Of a DNA stretch of 64,000 bases, positions 8,596 through 18,726 are shown one piece after another; position 1 is the stretch's first letter; every line of letters begins with the position of its first letter. A program made the translations under genes and the position numbers. Origin of the DNA: Chitinophaga caseinilytica (GTDB lineage Bacteria; Bacteroidota; Bacteroidia; Chitinophagales; Chitinophagaceae); NCBI RefSeq assembly GCF_038396765.1, contig NZ_CP150096.1:5377001-5441000 (forward strand), in the 5' to 3' direction. The notes under the pieces were generated by a model, which was not told the DNA's origin, made no database searches, and saw only the letters and a list, made by a program, of their open reading frames with translations.

Positions 8596-10157
8596 TCACT
8601 GCACCAGCTTCCTGGCGTTCAGCGTGCCGGAATAGGTAATGACGATGGACTCCCCGGGCGACAGTACCGCCGTAAAGGGAACGTTCGCCCCGAGTGCGGC
8701 CGGCAGGATGCTCACCCCGCCCCGCGTTACGGCAGACACGCCTGTGGTGGCGCTGAAGTACAACGTTTCCGGGGAAATGCCCGCCGTGTACGTCCAGGGC
8801 GATCCGCCCGTGGTCACCGTTGCCGCGCCAACCGGGTTGTATCCCGTGATATCGCGGATCATGTTCCCGGTGCCGGAAGTGGCGTTGGACACGGCGGTGG
8901 TGTTACCGTTCATGCTGCCGCCGATGAACTTCGTGGTGGCGGCATTGCCCTGCAGGGCGAGGCCGAAACCATTTGCGTTCACGGAATTGTTCATGAAGGT
9001 ATTACGCACCGAGCCGGTGGTCACGTAAATGCCTGCGCCGGTGCAATTGAAGGCATACGTGTTGGTGAAGATATTGTCCCGGCAGTTTTCGACATACAAG
9101 CCGCCAGCGCCGGCCGCCGCACCGGGGATCCCGTTGGCACCGTTGATCATGGTATTGGTGAATACCCCCTTCTCCACATTCGACAGGATGATCCCGATAC
9201 CGAGGGAAAGGGAAGATTCGGTGGTAAGCGAGAAAACGAACTGGGTGTTGTTGACGAAGATCCCATCGCCGATCACGCTGTCGGCAAAAACGCGCGTCAG
9301 CCACAAAGCGATGCCGTTGTTCAGTACGATGGAGCGGATAGCGGGATTGTACACCCGCGGCCCGAGGCCCCAGCCCACAACATCCACTCTTTCCAGCTCA
9401 AGACCGGCGTAATCTTCCAGCCGGATGCCCTCCCAGGCCACGGCGGCAGGATCGGAGGTGAAATCCACGTTGGTGGACCGGATGAGGAAAAACCCCTGGA
9501 CCGGCGGTTGTAGATCTGCCGGCCACGGGTTTGCCAGGCCATGCAATCGTCGATAATGATATCTACCACATAATTGGTGGCATGCGCTTCGTCGCCGATC
9601 GCTTCCACGCAGTGGGAAAACTTGATCTTCGAAATACGCACCCGGTAAACGGGGACCGCCGAATTGGTGCCGAAGCGGATAGCGGTGGAGGATGCGCCGG
9701 AACCGGTCATGTCTATAGACACGTTACTGATGCCTGACGTCAGCTCGAAGCCCGTCATGCGGAAGAGCGACGTGGTAGCGGTGGATTTCAGCAGCACCTG
9801 GCTCTCGCCTTCGATGATCTGCCCGGAACCCACGGTGATCTGGTTCGTCCCGAAGTGGAAACCGGCCGCCGTGTAGGGGATTTTTACCGTTTTCCCCGTG
9901 GCCAGCGCGGTATTCATGGCCGTGGTGTTGACGCCCGCGTTCGCGATATTGCCATCGCCGATCGCACCGTAATCGGTGATGAGCACATAATCGGCCGAGG
10001 TACTTTGTGCCGGCGATTCCGCCGCGATTTGGGCCGATGGCCGTGTTAATCCGGGATGGGCGTCTGCCCTGGCCTGCCGGGCGGTGACCGGAAGGATCCC
10101 GATCACCAGGCCGAAGCTCCAGGCCAGCCGTTTGAAAAAGTGAGATGATGATTGCAT
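8596..10157 (-). pseudogene. Secreted parallel beta-helix protein (pectate-lyase-3-like), frameshifted
   Basis: Two minus-strand frames join into one protein of about 520 residues. The first starts at 10157 with a hydrophobic signal sequence and carries DYGAIGDG, the N-terminal hallmark of the Pectate_lyase_3 superfamily, followed by beta-helix rungs (QIIEGESQVLLKST, GISNVSIDMTG). It loses the pattern after GRQIYN near 9500. The second frame takes over with QGFFLIRSTNVDF and continues helix rungs (NGANGIPGAAAGAGGLYVE, NCTGAGIYVTTGSVRN) to 8596. Moving between the frames needs one extra base, so a single base appears lost near 9495-9520, next to a GGGGTTTTT run. This could be a real mutation or a sequencing error. 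Such proteins are polysaccharide lyases, hydrolases or tailspike-like binders; the substrate is unknown. Confidence 0.7.
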
Positions 10158-10261
10158 AAGGGTTGTTATTATTTACAGAATTACGTGCATAGTCGGGCGC
10201 ACCGGGCCCTGCCCGGCGGAATGGGTGATACATCTTTTGTAGGGAAACGGACCGGGGCGCG

Positions 10262-11377
10262 TCAATACATCGGCTGCGCCATCGGCAGCCCGATCGCCTT
10301 ATCGCGGCCGGCGCAGTGTATATTGATTTTCCTGTCGGTAATCGTGATATCCGTTACTTCATCTTCTATTTTCGCCAGGAAGCCGGCATACCGGGTGGTG
10401 ATACGCTCCCCCGCCCCGAGGAACCGCACCGTCTTCTCGCCAAGCAAATCCGCCTTGCCGGATCGCATGATTTCCTCCAGCGGCGCGTGAATACCGCTGG
10501 TACCGAATTCAAGCCCGCGGTACCGCATCTTCCCGTTTTCCGAATGCTGCCAGCAATTGATCCAGGGAAAATCCGCCCGCGGCCAGCTGTAACCGATCAG
10601 CAGCTTGTCGGCCGGCGACCAGGCCGCCAGCCAGCCAAACGCGGCACCTGGTTGAACAATAAATGAAAAAACATGATTGTCGGGCTGATGGGAATACTCC
10701 AGATTTACCTTTTCTCCTGCTCCCGCCTGGCCCACCGGCCATTGCGAACGGACGGTATGGTCGCTCTCCTGGCAAATCCCCACGTCCGCATTGGAGAACA
10801 CACGGGTGTGCTCATGTAAAAACGGCCCGGCGATGGTCGGGTGCTGTACCATATTGTACCACCTCCCCAAAACGCCTACGTTCGTAACGGTTTCCTGAAC
10901 ATAAAACACCGGCGCGCTTTCCTCCAATATCACTTCCCTTTCCACCTGCAACTTTTCAACCGGGCTGATGGCCCGCATGCGCACCCGCGTGTCGCTGTAA
11001 GGCGGCAACACCTCCCATTGGCGCACGAAGAAATCACCATGCTTAATGGCCCCCGCCGAACGCTCTGCCGCGGAAGGATCGCCCCAGCGGCCCAGGCATA
11101 AAAAATGCCCCTTGAACGCCGCTTGTCCGCAGGCGGAAGCAATCCCTTCCAGGGGATATGTAAAACTTAAAGGATTCAATCCTTCCGGCTTCATTTGAAA
11201 ATTCGTAAAAGCCCCGCCGCACGCGTCTATCTCCAGTATACACCGGCTGTTTCCCAGCCGTATTGAATTTGGTTGAATATTCATGCTGATTGTTACTTTG
11301 ATATTCCAGGCGCTACGCGGCACCTGCAGCACATTCATCATCATTATTAGCAGGCAACAAACAATGTATCGAAACAA
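10262..11377 (-). CDS. Aldose-1-epimerase-like (galactose mutarotase fold) protein
   Basis: The longest frame gives 371 residues. A second ATG at 11284 gives a product starting MNIQPNSIRLGNSRC, which looks like the natural beginning of the fold. The first 31 residues are hydrophobic and could instead be a signal peptide, so the start is uncertain. Features resembling the mutarotase-like superfamily are ILEIDACGGAFTNF at the start, a middle HEHTRVFSNADVG, and a late FPWINCWQH with GLEFGTSG, which sits where these proteins close the sugar site. It may interconvert anomers or bind a sugar from the neighbouring SusCD system. I see no proof of catalytic His/Glu identity. It sits about 100 bases upstream of the beta-helix gene on the same strand. 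Confidence 0.55.
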   Translation of the reverse strand: MFRYIVCCLLIMMMNVLQVPRSAWNIKVTISMNIQPNSIRLGNSRCILEIDACGGAFTNFQMKPEGLNPLSFTYPLEGIASACGQAAFKGHFLCLGRWGDPSAAERSAGAIKHGDFFVRQWEVLPPYSDTRVRMRAISPVEKLQVEREVILEESAPVFYVQETVTNVGVLGRWYNMVQHPTIAGPFLHEHTRVFSNADVGICQESDHTVRSQWPVGQAGAGEKVNLEYSHQPDNHVFSFIVQPGAAFGWLAAWSPADKLLIGYSWPRADFPWINCWQHSENGKMRYRGLEFGTSGIHAPLEEIMRSGKADLLGEKTVRFLGAGERITTRYAGFLAKIEDEVTDITITDRKINIHCAGRDKAIGLPMAQPMY

Positions 11378-11605
11378 AAAACAGCCATAGGACCTGCAAC
11401 ACTAAATTACCAAACCCACAACGGGAATATGTCGTGATATTAGCGGAAAGTATCAAATAGTTACCCGGCTGTTTTCCCGGCGGCAAGAAACGTCATTTTT
11501 ACACCGTTTGCTACGCCCCTGCTTCATTTCAACGCATATCGGCATGGAGGTAATATGTCGATAAAGATTGACAACATACATACATTAACGCGATCCAATC
11601 GCCCC

Positions 11606-11613
11606 TAATTTTG
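11606..11613 (+). promoter_or_regulatory. Possible Bacteroidota promoter -7 element (TAATTTTG) for ppsA
   Basis: TAATTTTG fits the Bacteroidota TAnnTTTG consensus and ends 20 bases before the ppsA start. No TTG lies at the normal distance upstream; the nearest clear one is at 11568, which is too far. The assignment is therefore tentative. Confidence 0.45.
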
Positions 11614-11633
11614 AAATAAATTGATTCAAAATT

Positions 11634-14081
11634 ATGCATGCTGATAAAATGATACTGGATTTAAGTAGTGTGGGGATCAACGACATTCCTTCCGTGGGAG
11701 GGAAAAATGCGTCGCTCGGCGAAATGATACAGAAGCTGTCTGGCCTGGGCATTTGCATCCCCGGCGGCTTCGTCATCACCGTGGAAGCGTACACCCAATT
11801 CATCGTCCAGAATCAATTGGACAAAAAGATCAGGGACCTCATCCATGACATCGACCACGACAATGTGGAATCCCTCCGCCGCGCGGGCCTCTCCGTCCGC
11901 CAGCTCATCCGGAACAGTCCGTTGCCCAAAGAGCTGAGCGTGAAGATCATCGAGGCGTATTACACCTTGTCGCAATCCTACGGCCAGGAATCCACCGACG
12001 TTGCCGTGCGCTCCTCCGCCACTGCGGAAGACCTGCCCAACGCTTCTTTCGCCGGCCAGCAGGAAACTTACCTGAACGTCCGCGGGCCCGCCGCGTTGAT
12101 GGATGCCGTGCGGAACTGCTTCGCCTCGCTGTTCACCGACCGCGCCATCAGCTACCGCAGCACTTTCGGGTTCGATCATTTTAAAGTGGGATTGTCGGTT
12201 TGCGTGCAGAAGATGATCCGCAGCGACCTCGGCAGCGCCGGCGTGGCGTTTTCACTCGATACCGAATCCGGTTTCAAAAATGTGGTGGTGATCAACGGTT
12301 CTTACGGCCTGGGAGAAATGGTAGTGCAGGGCAGCGTTTCGCCGGATGAGTTCATCGTCTTCAAACCGAAACTGAAAGAAGGTTTTCCTTCCATCCTCGA
12401 AAAGAAAATCGGGGTGAAAGACCAGATGATGGTATATGGCGACAATCCCGACGAACGCGTTAAAACCATCCCGGTCGACAAATCCAAGCAAAACCAGTTT
12501 TGCCTGAACGATGCGCAGATCCTCCAACTGGCGGAATGGGTGTGCATCATTGAAGGATATTATTCCGACCTCCGCGGCCATTGGTGCCCGATGGACGTAG
12601 AATGGGCGATCGACGGGCTAAGCGGCAAACTCTTCATCGTACAGGCCCGCCCCGAAACGATCCACTCCCGGAAAGACGCGGCCCTGCTCGTAGATTACAA
12701 ACTCGGCGAAGACTTCAGCCGCGAAAAGCCCATCCTCAAAGGCATTGCGGTGGGGAATAAGATCGGGTACGGCCCGGTCAATATCATGTATTCGCTGGAC
12801 AAGCGCATCGGCGAGCATTTCGAGTTCAAAAAAGGCAGCGTGCTGGTGACCGACATGACCGATCCCGATTGGGAACCCATCATGAAAATGGCCTCCGCGA
12901 TCATTACCAACAAAGGCGGACGCACCTGCCACGCGGCGATCATCGCGCGGGAGTTGGGCGTACCGGCCATTGTAGGCTGCGGCAACGCCACCGAAATCCT
13001 GACCGATAATCTGGAAGTAACCGTATCCTGCGCCAGCGGAGAAGAAGGCGAAGTCTACAAAGGCCAGCTGGAATATTCCCTGGTGGAAACCAATATCAAA
13101 GACATTCCACAGGTAGACACGACGATCCTTTTCAACGTGGCTTCTCCTTCGCAGGCTTTCCACATCGCACATTTACCCGGAAAGGGCGTGGGGCTGGCGC
13201 GTGAGGAATTCATTATCAACAATTACATCCAGGCGCATCCGCTGGCGCTGATGAACCACGCTTCGCTTAACGATGCGGAGCTGACGGCCAGGATCCAACA
13301 GCTGACCAAAGGTTTTGAAAGCGGAGAACATTTCTTCATCGAAAAGCTGTCTTACGGCGTTGGCAAAATCGCCGCGGCCTTCCACCCTTCGCCGGTGATC
13401 GTGCGGTTCAGCGATTTCAAAACGAATGAATATTACAATCTCCTCGGCGGCAAATACTTCGAACCGAAAGAAGAAAACCCCATGCTGGGCTGGCGCGGCG
13501 CTTCGCGGTATTACTCCGAAAGCTACAAGAAAGCCTTCGGGCTGGAATGCCGCGCCATCAAAAAGGTGCGCGAGCAAATGGGGCTCGATAACGTCATCGT
13601 GATGATCCCCTTCTGCCGGACGGTCGACGAGCTGTTCGCCGTGTATAAGGTGATGGAGGAATATGGGTTGAAGCGAGGCGAAAACGGGCTGCAGGTCTAC
13701 CTGATGGCAGAAATCCCTTCCAACATCATCCTCGCCGACGAGTTCGCCAAACATATCGACGGCTTCTCCATCGGCTCCAACGACCTCACGCAGCTCGTGC
13801 TGGGGCTCGACCGCGATTCTTCCCTGGTAGCGAGCATTTACAATGAGCGGAACAGCGCAGTGAAGGAAATGATCGTCCGGCTCATCCAGGCGGCGAAAAA
13901 AGCCAAAATCAAAGTGGGGATCTGCGGGCAGGGGCCTTCCGACTTCCCGGATTTCGCGCAGTTCCTCGTGGAGCAAGGTATCGACACCTTATCCATCACG
14001 CCGGATTCGTTCCTGAAAACCAATGCCGCCATTCATAAAATCGAAACCGAAAACCGGAAAAAGCGGCCCCAGCCCTTCTAA
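11634..14081 (+). CDS. ppsA: Phosphoenolpyruvate synthase
   Basis: This 815-residue protein makes PEP from pyruvate and ATP, the entry step of gluconeogenesis from pyruvate or lactate. Domain order is normal. An N-terminal ATP-grasp domain (VGGKNASLGEM, VAVRSSATAEDLPNASFAGQ) is followed by the swivelling domain with the phospho-histidine motif GGRTCHAAIIARELG near residue 433. The C-terminal PEP/pyruvate barrel has MLGWRGASRYY, IPSNIILADEF, GSNDLTQLVLGLDRDS and the catalytic cysteine in KVGICGQGPS near residue 763. It is first in a run of five plus-strand genes with gaps of 26 bases or less, so it is probably co-expressed with the lactone and hydroxyacid enzymes after it. An in-frame ATG at 11649 is an alternative start. 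Confidence 0.95.
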   Translation: MHADKMILDLSSVGINDIPSVGGKNASLGEMIQKLSGLGICIPGGFVITVEAYTQFIVQNQLDKKIRDLIHDIDHDNVESLRRAGLSVRQLIRNSPLPKELSVKIIEAYYTLSQSYGQESTDVAVRSSATAEDLPNASFAGQQETYLNVRGPAALMDAVRNCFASLFTDRAISYRSTFGFDHFKVGLSVCVQKMIRSDLGSAGVAFSLDTESGFKNVVVINGSYGLGEMVVQGSVSPDEFIVFKPKLKEGFPSILEKKIGVKDQMMVYGDNPDERVKTIPVDKSKQNQFCLNDAQILQLAEWVCIIEGYYSDLRGHWCPMDVEWAIDGLSGKLFIVQARPETIHSRKDAALLVDYKLGEDFSREKPILKGIAVGNKIGYGPVNIMYSLDKRIGEHFEFKKGSVLVTDMTDPDWEPIMKMASAIITNKGGRTCHAAIIARELGVPAIVGCGNATEILTDNLEVTVSCASGEEGEVYKGQLEYSLVETNIKDIPQVDTTILFNVASPSQAFHIAHLPGKGVGLAREEFIINNYIQAHPLALMNHASLNDAELTARIQQLTKGFESGEHFFIEKLSYGVGKIAAAFHPSPVIVRFSDFKTNEYYNLLGGKYFEPKEENPMLGWRGASRYYSESYKKAFGLECRAIKKVREQMGLDNVIVMIPFCRTVDELFAVYKVMEEYGLKRGENGLQVYLMAEIPSNIILADEFAKHIDGFSIGSNDLTQLVLGLDRDSSLVASIYNERNSAVKEMIVRLIQAAKKAKIKVGICGQGPSDFPDFAQFLVEQGIDTLSITPDSFLKTNAAIHKIETENRKKRPQPF

Positions 14082-14091
14082 AAGCACGCAT

Positions 14092-15006
14092 ATGTTCACT
14101 ACAACAGAAACGCGGCCCTGCGAGGTGGTGGTGCCACACTGCTGCCTGCTGGGCGAAGGCCCGGTGTGGGACGAAAAAACAGGCAGCATTTGCTGGGTCG
14201 ATATCCTCAATGGCCGGATACATGAGTATCAACCTGCCGGAAACTCCCACCGAACCCACCAGGTGGATAGCCTGGTAGGCGCAGTGGCCATCTGCGAAAA
14301 TGGCGATTTCATTGCCGGCCTGCGCGAAGGACTTTCGTTCGTAGGCAGATCGAGCGGCAGGACAAAGCTCCTCCATCACCCGGAAGCGCATCTGCCGCAA
14401 AACCGCTATAACGACGGGAAATGCGATCCGGAAGGGCGTTTCCTCATCGGCAGCACGGCTTTGAACCATAAAAAGCAGGCAGGAAATCTTTACCGGCTCG
14501 ACCACGACCTGCGCTGCACAACGCAACTGCAGGGAGTGACCATGTCGAACGGCATGGCCTGGAGCCCCGATGGCAGGACGTTCTACTACATCGACACACC
14601 TACTTTCGAAGTGGCGGTGTTCGATTACGATACCAAAACCGGGCGCATCGGCCCCAAACGCTCCGCATTCCCCATCCCCCAAAAGGAAGGCCTCCCCGAC
14701 GGTATGACCATCGACAGCGAAGGCATGCTCTGGATCGCGCATTGGGACGGCTGGCAAGTGGCCCGATGGAACCCGGAAACCGGCGAAAAACTGTTCAGCT
14801 TCCGGCTGCCGGTAGCCTTCGTCACTTCCTGTACGTTCGGCGGCGAAACCCTGCAAGACCTCTACATCACTTCCGCCAGCATCGGCCTCAAAGAAAAGCA
14901 ACACGACGAGCAGCCGCTGGCTGGGTCGCTGTTCGTGATTAAAAACTCCGGATTCCAGGGCATGCGCCCCGGTGTATTCCGTCATTCCAAACAAGCTTCA
15001 TCATGA
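14092..15006 (+). CDS. SMP-30/gluconolactonase family protein
   Basis: The chosen start at 14092, ten bases after the ppsA stop, gives 304 residues and the standard N-terminus (LLGEGPVWDE). The protein belongs to the SMP-30/regucalcin six-bladed propellers, which hydrolyse sugar lactones using a divalent metal. The expected metal ligands are visible: Glu in LGEGPVW, Asn in RYNDGKCDPEGRF, Asn in MSNGMAWSPDG and Asp in GLPDGMTIDSEG. No signal peptide is present, so it acts in the cytosol. Its stop overlaps the next start by four bases (ATGA), which indicates translational coupling with the FAH-family hydrolase. A likely role is opening an aldonolactone formed by a sugar dehydrogenase; the exact sugar is not known. 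Confidence 0.9.
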   Translation: MFTTTETRPCEVVVPHCCLLGEGPVWDEKTGSICWVDILNGRIHEYQPAGNSHRTHQVDSLVGAVAICENGDFIAGLREGLSFVGRSSGRTKLLHHPEAHLPQNRYNDGKCDPEGRFLIGSTALNHKKQAGNLYRLDHDLRCTTQLQGVTMSNGMAWSPDGRTFYYIDTPTFEVAVFDYDTKTGRIGPKRSAFPIPQKEGLPDGMTIDSEGMLWIAHWDGWQVARWNPETGEKLFSFRLPVAFVTSCTFGGETLQDLYITSASIGLKEKQHDEQPLAGSLFVIKNSGFQGMRPGVFRHSKQASS

Positions 15007-15854
15007 AACTCATACGCTTTGGCAACCCGGGCAACGAAAAACCCGGTATTCTTTTGAACGGGCAGCGGAAAGACCTGTCGCACGTTTTCCACGACTGGGA
15101 CAACACCTTCTTCCGCAACAACGGCCTCGAAAAACTGCGCAGCTTCCTGGAAACGGGCGGCACACAATTACCTGACGTGGAAGCGGATGCCCGGTGGGCA
15201 TCCTGCGTGGCGCGGCCGGGGAAAGTGCTGTGCATCGGGCTGAATTATTCCGACCATGCGAAGGAAAGCAATATGGCCATTCCGGCCGAGCCCATTCTCT
15301 TTCAGAAGGGCGCGAACACGGTGGTGGGGCCCTACGACCCGATACTCATCCCGCGGAACAGTAAAAAAACGGATTGGGAAGTGGAATTGGGCGTGGTGAT
15401 GTCGAAAGACGCGCGGTATTTGTCCACCGTAAAAGATGCGGAATCCTATATCGCAGGGTACTGCATTTCGCACGACGTATCCGAACGGGAATTCCAGCTC
15501 GAGCGCGGCGGACAGTGGACCAAAGGTAAATCCTGCGACAATTTCAACCCGCTGGGGCCTTACCTGCTCACGAAAGACGAGATCTTCAATGTCCACAATC
15601 TTTCCATGTCGCTCAAAGTGAACGGCAAACGGATGCAAACGGGCAACACCAACGCCATGATCTTCGACTGCCATCATCTCATCCATTATCTGTCGCAATT
15701 CATGACGCTGGAAGCGGGCGACCTCATCAACACCGGCACACCGCCCGGTGTAGGGCTGGGCATGGACCCGCAGCAATTCCTCCGGGAAGGCGATGTCGTG
15801 GAACTCAGCATCGACGAACTGGGCGAACAAAAACAGGTTTGTATCCCCGCCTGA
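15003..15854 (+). CDS. Fumarylacetoacetate hydrolase family protein
   Basis: The 283-residue protein has an N-terminal lid region and the FAH C-terminal domain. Family motifs are CIGLNYSDHAKE, the metal-binding DWEVELGVVM, YIAGYCISHDVSERE, GKSCDNFNPLGPYL and GDLINTGTPPGVGLG. Members closest in style include 2,4-diketo-3-deoxy-L-fuconate/rhamnonate hydrolases, which split their substrate into pyruvate and lactate, as well as acylpyruvases and ureidoglycolate lyases. The neighbours favour a sugar-acid role: a lactonase before it, a lactate/2-hydroxyacid dehydrogenase after it and PEP synthase in the same operon. That specificity is inference. It is coupled to the previous gene by a four-base overlap. 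Confidence 0.9.
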   Translation: MKLIRFGNPGNEKPGILLNGQRKDLSHVFHDWDNTFFRNNGLEKLRSFLETGGTQLPDVEADARWASCVARPGKVLCIGLNYSDHAKESNMAIPAEPILFQKGANTVVGPYDPILIPRNSKKTDWEVELGVVMSKDARYLSTVKDAESYIAGYCISHDVSEREFQLERGGQWTKGKSCDNFNPLGPYLLTKDEIFNVHNLSMSLKVNGKRMQTGNTNAMIFDCHHLIHYLSQFMTLEAGDLINTGTPPGVGLGMDPQQFLREGDVVELSIDELGEQKQVCIPA

Positions 15855-15879
15855 TCATCCCGCCAATCAAACTACAGAC

Positions 15880-18714
15880 ATGCGCAGTGAATTGAGAAAA
15901 ATCCTGCCCGAACGGCTGATCCGGGACAGGTATATCGACCTTGTGGCGTTTGCTTCCGACGCCGGGTTCTATCACCTGGTGCCGAAAGCCGTGGTGCAGC
16001 CGGAAACCGAGGAGCAGATCACTTTGATTTCCCGGCTTGCGCGGCGCCACCAAGTGCCTTTGGTCTTCCGGACAGGGGGCACGAGCCTTTCCGGGCAATC
16101 CATCACCGACGGGATCCTCGTAGATCTCAGCCTCCATTGGAAGAAAATCAGGATTGAAGACGATGGCGCGCGGGTGCGGGTGCAACCCGGCATCACGGGC
16201 GCCATGGTAAATGCATACCTGAAAAAGTACAAAAGAAAGATCGGCCCCGACCCTTCCAGCATCAGCGCCGCCATGATGGGCGGCATCCTGTCGAACAACG
16301 CCAGCGGCATGTGTTGCGGCGTCCGGCAGAATTCGTACCATACCCTCAGGCACCTCCGCTTCATGCTGCCCGACGGCAATTTCTTCAATACGGAAAATGA
16401 AAACGACTACCCGCGGTTCGAAATGGCCTGTCCGGCGTTGTTTGACACGTTGAAAAATATCCGGCAAGACATATGGGCCGATGCGGCGCTTTTCGAAAAG
16501 ATCAGAAAGAAGTATCAGACGAAAACGACCATCGGGTACTCCCTGAATGCGTTCATCGACTTCGAACATCCGCTCGACATCCTCGCGCACCTGCTCATCG
16601 GTGCGGAAGGAACGCTGGCTTTTATCGCGGAAGCCGTTATGGACACGGTGCCGGATTATCCCCATAAAGCTACCGCGCTGCTTTATTTCCCGACCATCGC
16701 CGCCGCCTGCCAGGCCATCCGGCCGCTGGGAGATCTGGGGGCGATGATGGTGGAACTGATGGACAGGGCTTCGCTCCGCGCCATTGAAAACCTGGAAGGG
16801 ATGCCACCCATCGTCAAAACCCTGCCAAACGCGGCCACCGCGCTCCTCATCGAATTCCAGGAAAACAGCCCGGAGCGCGTAAACAGAAGGGTGCAGGCGT
16901 TCCTGGCCCAGGCCCCGCAATTATCGCTCCTCAACACGCCCGCCTTTACGACCGATCCGGCGGAACAGCAATTCCTCTGGAAAGTCCGCAAGGGCCTGTT
17001 CCCCGCGGTGGGCGCAGTGCGGGCCAGCGGCACCACGGTGGTGCTGGAAGACGTTGCGTTCCCTGTCGAAAAACTCGGCGATGCCATCGCGGCATTGCAG
17101 GAATTGTTCCGGAAACACCGGTACGATAACGCCATTATTTTCGGCCATGCGAAAGACGGGAATATTCATTTCGTGGTGACGCAATCCTTCAACACGCCCG
17201 ATGAAATCGAACGGTACGACGCCTTCATCCGCGAGGTGGTAGACATGGTGCTGCGGTACGAAGGCACGTTGAAGGCCGAACACGGTACCGGCCGGAACAT
17301 GGCGCCATTTGTGGAAACGGAATGGGGCGGCGAAGCCTACGCCATCATCAAACGGATAAAAAACGCCGTAGACCCGCATGGGATCTTCAACCCCGGTGTG
17401 ATCGTAAACAGCGACCCGGACGTACATATCAAAAACCTCAAGCACCTGCCCGCCGTGGAAGATGAAGTGGACCGGTGCATCGAATGCGGTTATTGCGAGC
17501 ACCGCTGCCCCAGCCGCGATATAACGGCCACGCCGCGCCGGAGGATCGTTTTGCGGCGGGCCCTTAAAAACCTGGAGCTTTCCGGTGACAAGCGGCAACA
17601 CCGCCAACTGGAAAAGGCATTCCGGTTCGAAGGGATGGATTCATGCGCCGTGGATGGCTTGTGCGCCACCGCCTGCCCTGTCGATATCAATACCGGTGAC
17701 CTCATCAAACGCCTCCGCCGCGAAAACCACTCCCCTGCCGCCAACAAGCTCGCGCTGGTGATCGCGCGGCGGTTTACGGCCGTGGAATGGTTAGTAAGAA
17801 ATGTACTGCTGATCGGTACAAAAATCAATGGGGCCTTCGGCAGTGGCACTATGACCGGTTTGACGAAGCTCCTCCGCAAAGTGGTCCCCGCTTTGCCCGT
17901 CTGGCCGGCAGATGCCAGGCCGCCCGCAAAGCTGCGCACGAAATCAAGCTCATCATCCACCGGCAAAACCATCGTTTACTTCCCTGCCTGCATTTCCAGG
18001 GTGATGGGTACTTACACGGGAGAAAAGAAAGATATCCTGGAAACATTCGCCAGCGTTTGCGCCAAAGCGGGGATCGAGATGATCGTTCCCGAGGATGTTT
18101 ACGGCAGCTGCTGCGGACAGATATTTTCTTCCAAAGGGTTCCAGCCCGCCTATGCCTTTACGGCCCGCAAGGTCATGCAGCAATTGTGGAACAGCACCCG
18201 GCAGGGCGCGCTACCGGTGGTAACGGACGTCAGCTCCTGCGCTTACACCCTGAAAACGATGCGCAGCGTATTGGACGAAGGGGATAAAATCCGTTTCGAC
18301 CAGCTGACGATCCTGGATTCCGTGGATTTCCTGCACGACATGGTGATGCCCACGGTGGGCGCACGGGAAAACAGGCGCAACATCGTCCTCCACCCGGTTT
18401 GTTCATTGGAGAAAATGAAAACGCAGGACAAATTCATCCGGGTGGCACAGCATTTCGCCCGGCAGGTGACGGTCCCGAAATCCGCCGGATGCTGCGGCAT
18501 GGCGGGCGACCGCGGGTTCCTGTTCCCGCAGCTGACGCAATCGGCCACGCAGCAGGAAGCCGGGGAAGTGCGGAGCAGCGCATATGATGGCTATTACTCC
18601 TCTACAAAAACCTGCGAAATCGCGTTATCCGAAGCCGTGCAAGCGAATTATGTATCCATCCTGTATCTGGCCGACGAAATGATGATCCCCCTTCACAATA
18701 CCGACAGTCAATAA
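15880..18714 (+). CDS. FAD-binding and Fe-S-binding 2-hydroxyacid (D-lactate type) dehydrogenase
   Basis: Starting at 15880 the protein has 944 residues and fuses what are often two subunits (GlcD-like and GlcF-like). Order: a PCMH-type FAD domain (VFRTGGTSLSGQS, GPDPSSISAAMMGG), an FAD-oxidase C-terminal domain (IIFGHAKDGNIHFVV, EHGTGRNMAP), two 4Fe-4S clusters (CIECGYCEHRCP near 533 and CAVDGLCATACP near 589), and two cysteine-rich CCG domains (FPACISR near 701 with CCGQ near 743; HPVCS near 841 with CCGMAGD near 870). Such enzymes oxidise D-lactate or related 2-hydroxyacids and pass electrons to the respiratory chain. In this operon it could oxidise the lactate released by the FAH-family enzyme. 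Which enantiomer it uses is untested. Confidence 0.9.
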   Translation: MRSELRKILPERLIRDRYIDLVAFASDAGFYHLVPKAVVQPETEEQITLISRLARRHQVPLVFRTGGTSLSGQSITDGILVDLSLHWKKIRIEDDGARVRVQPGITGAMVNAYLKKYKRKIGPDPSSISAAMMGGILSNNASGMCCGVRQNSYHTLRHLRFMLPDGNFFNTENENDYPRFEMACPALFDTLKNIRQDIWADAALFEKIRKKYQTKTTIGYSLNAFIDFEHPLDILAHLLIGAEGTLAFIAEAVMDTVPDYPHKATALLYFPTIAAACQAIRPLGDLGAMMVELMDRASLRAIENLEGMPPIVKTLPNAATALLIEFQENSPERVNRRVQAFLAQAPQLSLLNTPAFTTDPAEQQFLWKVRKGLFPAVGAVRASGTTVVLEDVAFPVEKLGDAIAALQELFRKHRYDNAIIFGHAKDGNIHFVVTQSFNTPDEIERYDAFIREVVDMVLRYEGTLKAEHGTGRNMAPFVETEWGGEAYAIIKRIKNAVDPHGIFNPGVIVNSDPDVHIKNLKHLPAVEDEVDRCIECGYCEHRCPSRDITATPRRRIVLRRALKNLELSGDKRQHRQLEKAFRFEGMDSCAVDGLCATACPVDINTGDLIKRLRRENHSPAANKLALVIARRFTAVEWLVRNVLLIGTKINGAFGSGTMTGLTKLLRKVVPALPVWPADARPPAKLRTKSSSSSTGKTIVYFPACISRVMGTYTGEKKDILETFASVCAKAGIEMIVPEDVYGSCCGQIFSSKGFQPAYAFTARKVMQQLWNSTRQGALPVVTDVSSCAYTLKTMRSVLDEGDKIRFDQLTILDSVDFLHDMVMPTVGARENRRNIVLHPVCSLEKMKTQDKFIRVAQHFARQVTVPKSAGCCGMAGDRGFLFPQLTQSATQQEAGEVRSSAYDGYYSSTKTCEIALSEAVQANYVSILYLADEMMIPLHNTDSQ

Positions 18715-18726
18715 ATTACATCTATC

